From positions 1 to 8,166 of the forward strand of contig CAMPGT010000179.1 of assembly GCA_946885665.1 (NCBI GenBank): a stretch of DNA of 8,166 nucleotides, read 5' to 3'. The translations under genes were made by a program, and so were the position numbers. The notes under the pieces are model-generated. The model was given only the letters and a program-made list of their open reading frames with translations. It was not told where the DNA came from and did not search any database. This DNA is from an uncultured Chitinophagaceae bacterium (GTDB lineage: Bacteria > Bacteroidota > Bacteroidia > Chitinophagales > Chitinophagaceae). Numbering within the stretch: position 1 is the first letter of the stretch; the number at the start of each line of letters is the position of its first letter. Shown in pieces: positions 7,084 to 8,166 of the stretch.

Positions 7084-7647
7084 ATGAAATGGAAAATATT
7101 ATCATCCGAGTACCTTTTTAAAGATCTGTGGTTCACGGTACGAAAAGATGTTTGCGAAACGGAAGAAGGAAAAATCATCGATCCGTATTACGTTTATGAA
7201 TTCCCCACATGGGTATCTGCCCTGGCAATAACCAGCGACAATGAAGTGCTGATGGTGCGCCAGTACCGCCACGGCATCCGGGAAACCATCCTCGAGGTAC
7301 CTGGTGGATGCGTAGACGACACCGATAAAGACCTTGAATCAGCCATCGCCAGGGAACTGCTCGAGGAAACAGGTTATGCGTTTACAAACTTTTCCTACCT
7401 GGGAAAGGTGTCGCCAAACCCTTCTACTAACACTAACTGGATGCACATGTTCCTTGCCACGGGTGGTGTAAAAAAGAAAGAACAGGAGTTGGATCACAAC
7501 GAGGAAATAGAGGTGGTGAAGATAAGCCTCGGCGAACTCAAAAAATTATTGGAGGAAAACAAGATCATACAAGCGCTGCATGTGTGTACGATTATGTATG
7601 GACTGCAACTTCTCCCACAACAAACACACTCCCGCAGATCAAAATGA
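7084..7647 (+). CDS. Nudix hydrolase, ADP-ribose pyrophosphatase-like
   Basis: Nudix enzymes cleave a nucleoside diphosphate linked to another group. The overall form of this 187-residue protein, with a beta N-terminal half and the EVPGG lead into the Nudix box, is closest to ADP-ribose/nucleotide-sugar pyrophosphatases. The catalytic part of the box is intact: RELLEETGY at residues 90-98 supplies Arg90, Glu91, Glu94, Glu95 and Gly97. The first part is unusual: after Gly75 the expected Glu is Asp81 and there is one extra residue before Arg90 compared with GX5EX7REUXEEXGU. The fold appears to end near residue 172; the basic tail (to SRRSK) is encoded antisense to folC. The start at 7084 follows TTTAAA with no Shine-Dalgarno. 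The gene may be co-transcribed with bstA, 44 bases upstream, through the heptamer element. The exact substrate is not known. Confidence 0.9.
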   Translation: MKWKILSSEYLFKDLWFTVRKDVCETEEGKIIDPYYVYEFPTWVSALAITSDNEVLMVRQYRHGIRETILEVPGGCVDDTDKDLESAIARELLEETGYAFTNFSYLGKVSPNPSTNTNWMHMFLATGGVKKKEQELDHNEEIEVVKISLGELKKLLEENKIIQALHVCTIMYGLQLLPQQTHSRRSK

Positions 7648-8166
7648 GGTCGTTTTTAGAAGCTTTTTCGAGGGCTGAATGGAGCGCCGTATTTACATCT
7701 GGATAATCGTTTCCTTCAAGACCGAATGCGGCCGCTTTTTCTTTCAAAATATTTTCAGGAAGCGCGCGCGGAATCTGTGCGCGGGTGAAATAAAATTGTG
7801 CCTCTTTTGGAAGAAGCGCCAGTACGGCATCAATTTCTTTATCCTTCACCATGCCGATGATGATGTGCAGCGAGTGGTAATCGGCTAGCTCGAGCTGCTT
7901 CACCAACTGTTTCATTCCATCTTCATTATGCGCCACATCGAGAATCACAGATGGATGCTGACGAATCGTTTCCCATCTTCCATGCAGCCCCGTTAATTTC
8001 TTCACCTGCTTCAACGCTTTGATCACTTTTTCGCCCGGAAGATCGTACCCGGCAGAACGCAGTTGCTGCACAGCCTCAGCAACGGTAACCAGGTTTTTCA
8101 ATTGATAATAACCGGGAAGGTCGAGTTCATAGGTGATCCTATTGCCGTCATGGTTGTCAACGATGT
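7592..8166 (-). CDS. folC: Bifunctional folylpolyglutamate/dihydrofolate synthase, C-terminal part (runs off the right edge)
   Basis: The minus-strand frame is open from the window edge to the TAA at 7594-7592, about 191 residues. It includes DLPGYYQLKNLVTVAEAV, then LHGRWETI, then the Mur-ligase C-terminal motif HPSVILDVAHNEDGMKQL, and ends LICGSVFVVGEVAVHT, the usual close of FolC. FolC adds glutamate to dihydropteroate and to folates with ATP, making and retaining folate cofactors. The ATP-binding P-loop domain is outside the window. The TTG at 8101-8099 is not the start: the conserved frame continues upstream through IVDNHDGNRITYELDLPGYY to the edge. Its last 18 codons and stop overlap the convergent Nudix gene by 56 bases. 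Confidence 0.93.
   Translation of the reverse strand, partial: IVDNHDGNRITYELDLPGYYQLKNLVTVAEAVQQLRSAGYDLPGEKVIKALKQVKKLTGLHGRWETIRQHPSVILDVAHNEDGMKQLVKQLELADYHSLHIIIGMVKDKEIDAVLALLPKEAQFYFTRAQIPRALPENILKEKAAAFGLEGNDYPDVNTALHSALEKASKNDLILICGSVFVVGEVAVHT

Noticed and set aside
7592..8101. folC beginning at the TTG at 8101
   Set aside because: Upstream codons to the window edge encode conserved FolC sequence (ELDLPGYYQ), so the gene continues beyond the window.

Overview
The window looks like ordinary chromosome from a Bacteroidota bacterium, most likely near the Chitinophagaceae (inference, not tested by any search). Four things point that way. Starts lack strong Shine-Dalgarno sequences and sit behind A-rich stretches. 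Several upstream regions carry the Bacteroidota -7 promoter element TAnnTTTG. The GtrA-family and small membrane proteins look like Bacteroidota types. A DinB/YfiT (BstA-like) protein occurs, a family associated with bacillithiol.

Layout, left to right. Positions 1-138 hold the first 46 codons of argS on the minus strand. The gap at 139-319 carries a likely argS promoter, a terminator-like hairpin pointing left, and a -7 box almost touching the gtrA start. A GtrA-family membrane protein (320-811, +) is followed by a complete dnaK (880-2802, +) with a textbook intrinsic terminator. A small secreted or membrane protein of unknown function (2894-3373, +) meets aspartate kinase lysC (3370-4635, -) tail to tail over four shared bases. 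A short divergent region carries the promoter of a plus-strand run: class I fructose-1,6-bisphosphatase (fbp, 4701-5711), an ABC-2-type ATPase without a visible permease (5723-6481), a BstA/YfiT-like DinB protein (6497-7039) and a Nudix hydrolase (7084-7647). Between the last two lies a G-rich heptamer array followed by AT-rich heptamers. The Nudix 3' end overlaps, in antisense, the 3' end of folC (7592-8166, -), which runs off the right edge.

How the genes fit together. The set is mainly housekeeping: Arg-tRNA charging, protein folding, aspartate-family amino acids, gluconeogenesis and folate polyglutamylation. The fbp-ABC-bstA-nudix run is closely spaced (gaps of 11, 15 and 44 bases) and could be one transcript, but its members share no obvious pathway. 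I see no transposase, integrase, CRISPR array, rRNA or tRNA, and no convincing new multi-gene system. The points most worth a second look are the heptamer array that encodes the end of the BstA-like gene and could form a G-quadruplex, the possibly leaderless gtrA, the hairpin ahead of argS, the 56-base antisense overlap of nudix and folC, and the lone ABC ATPase.
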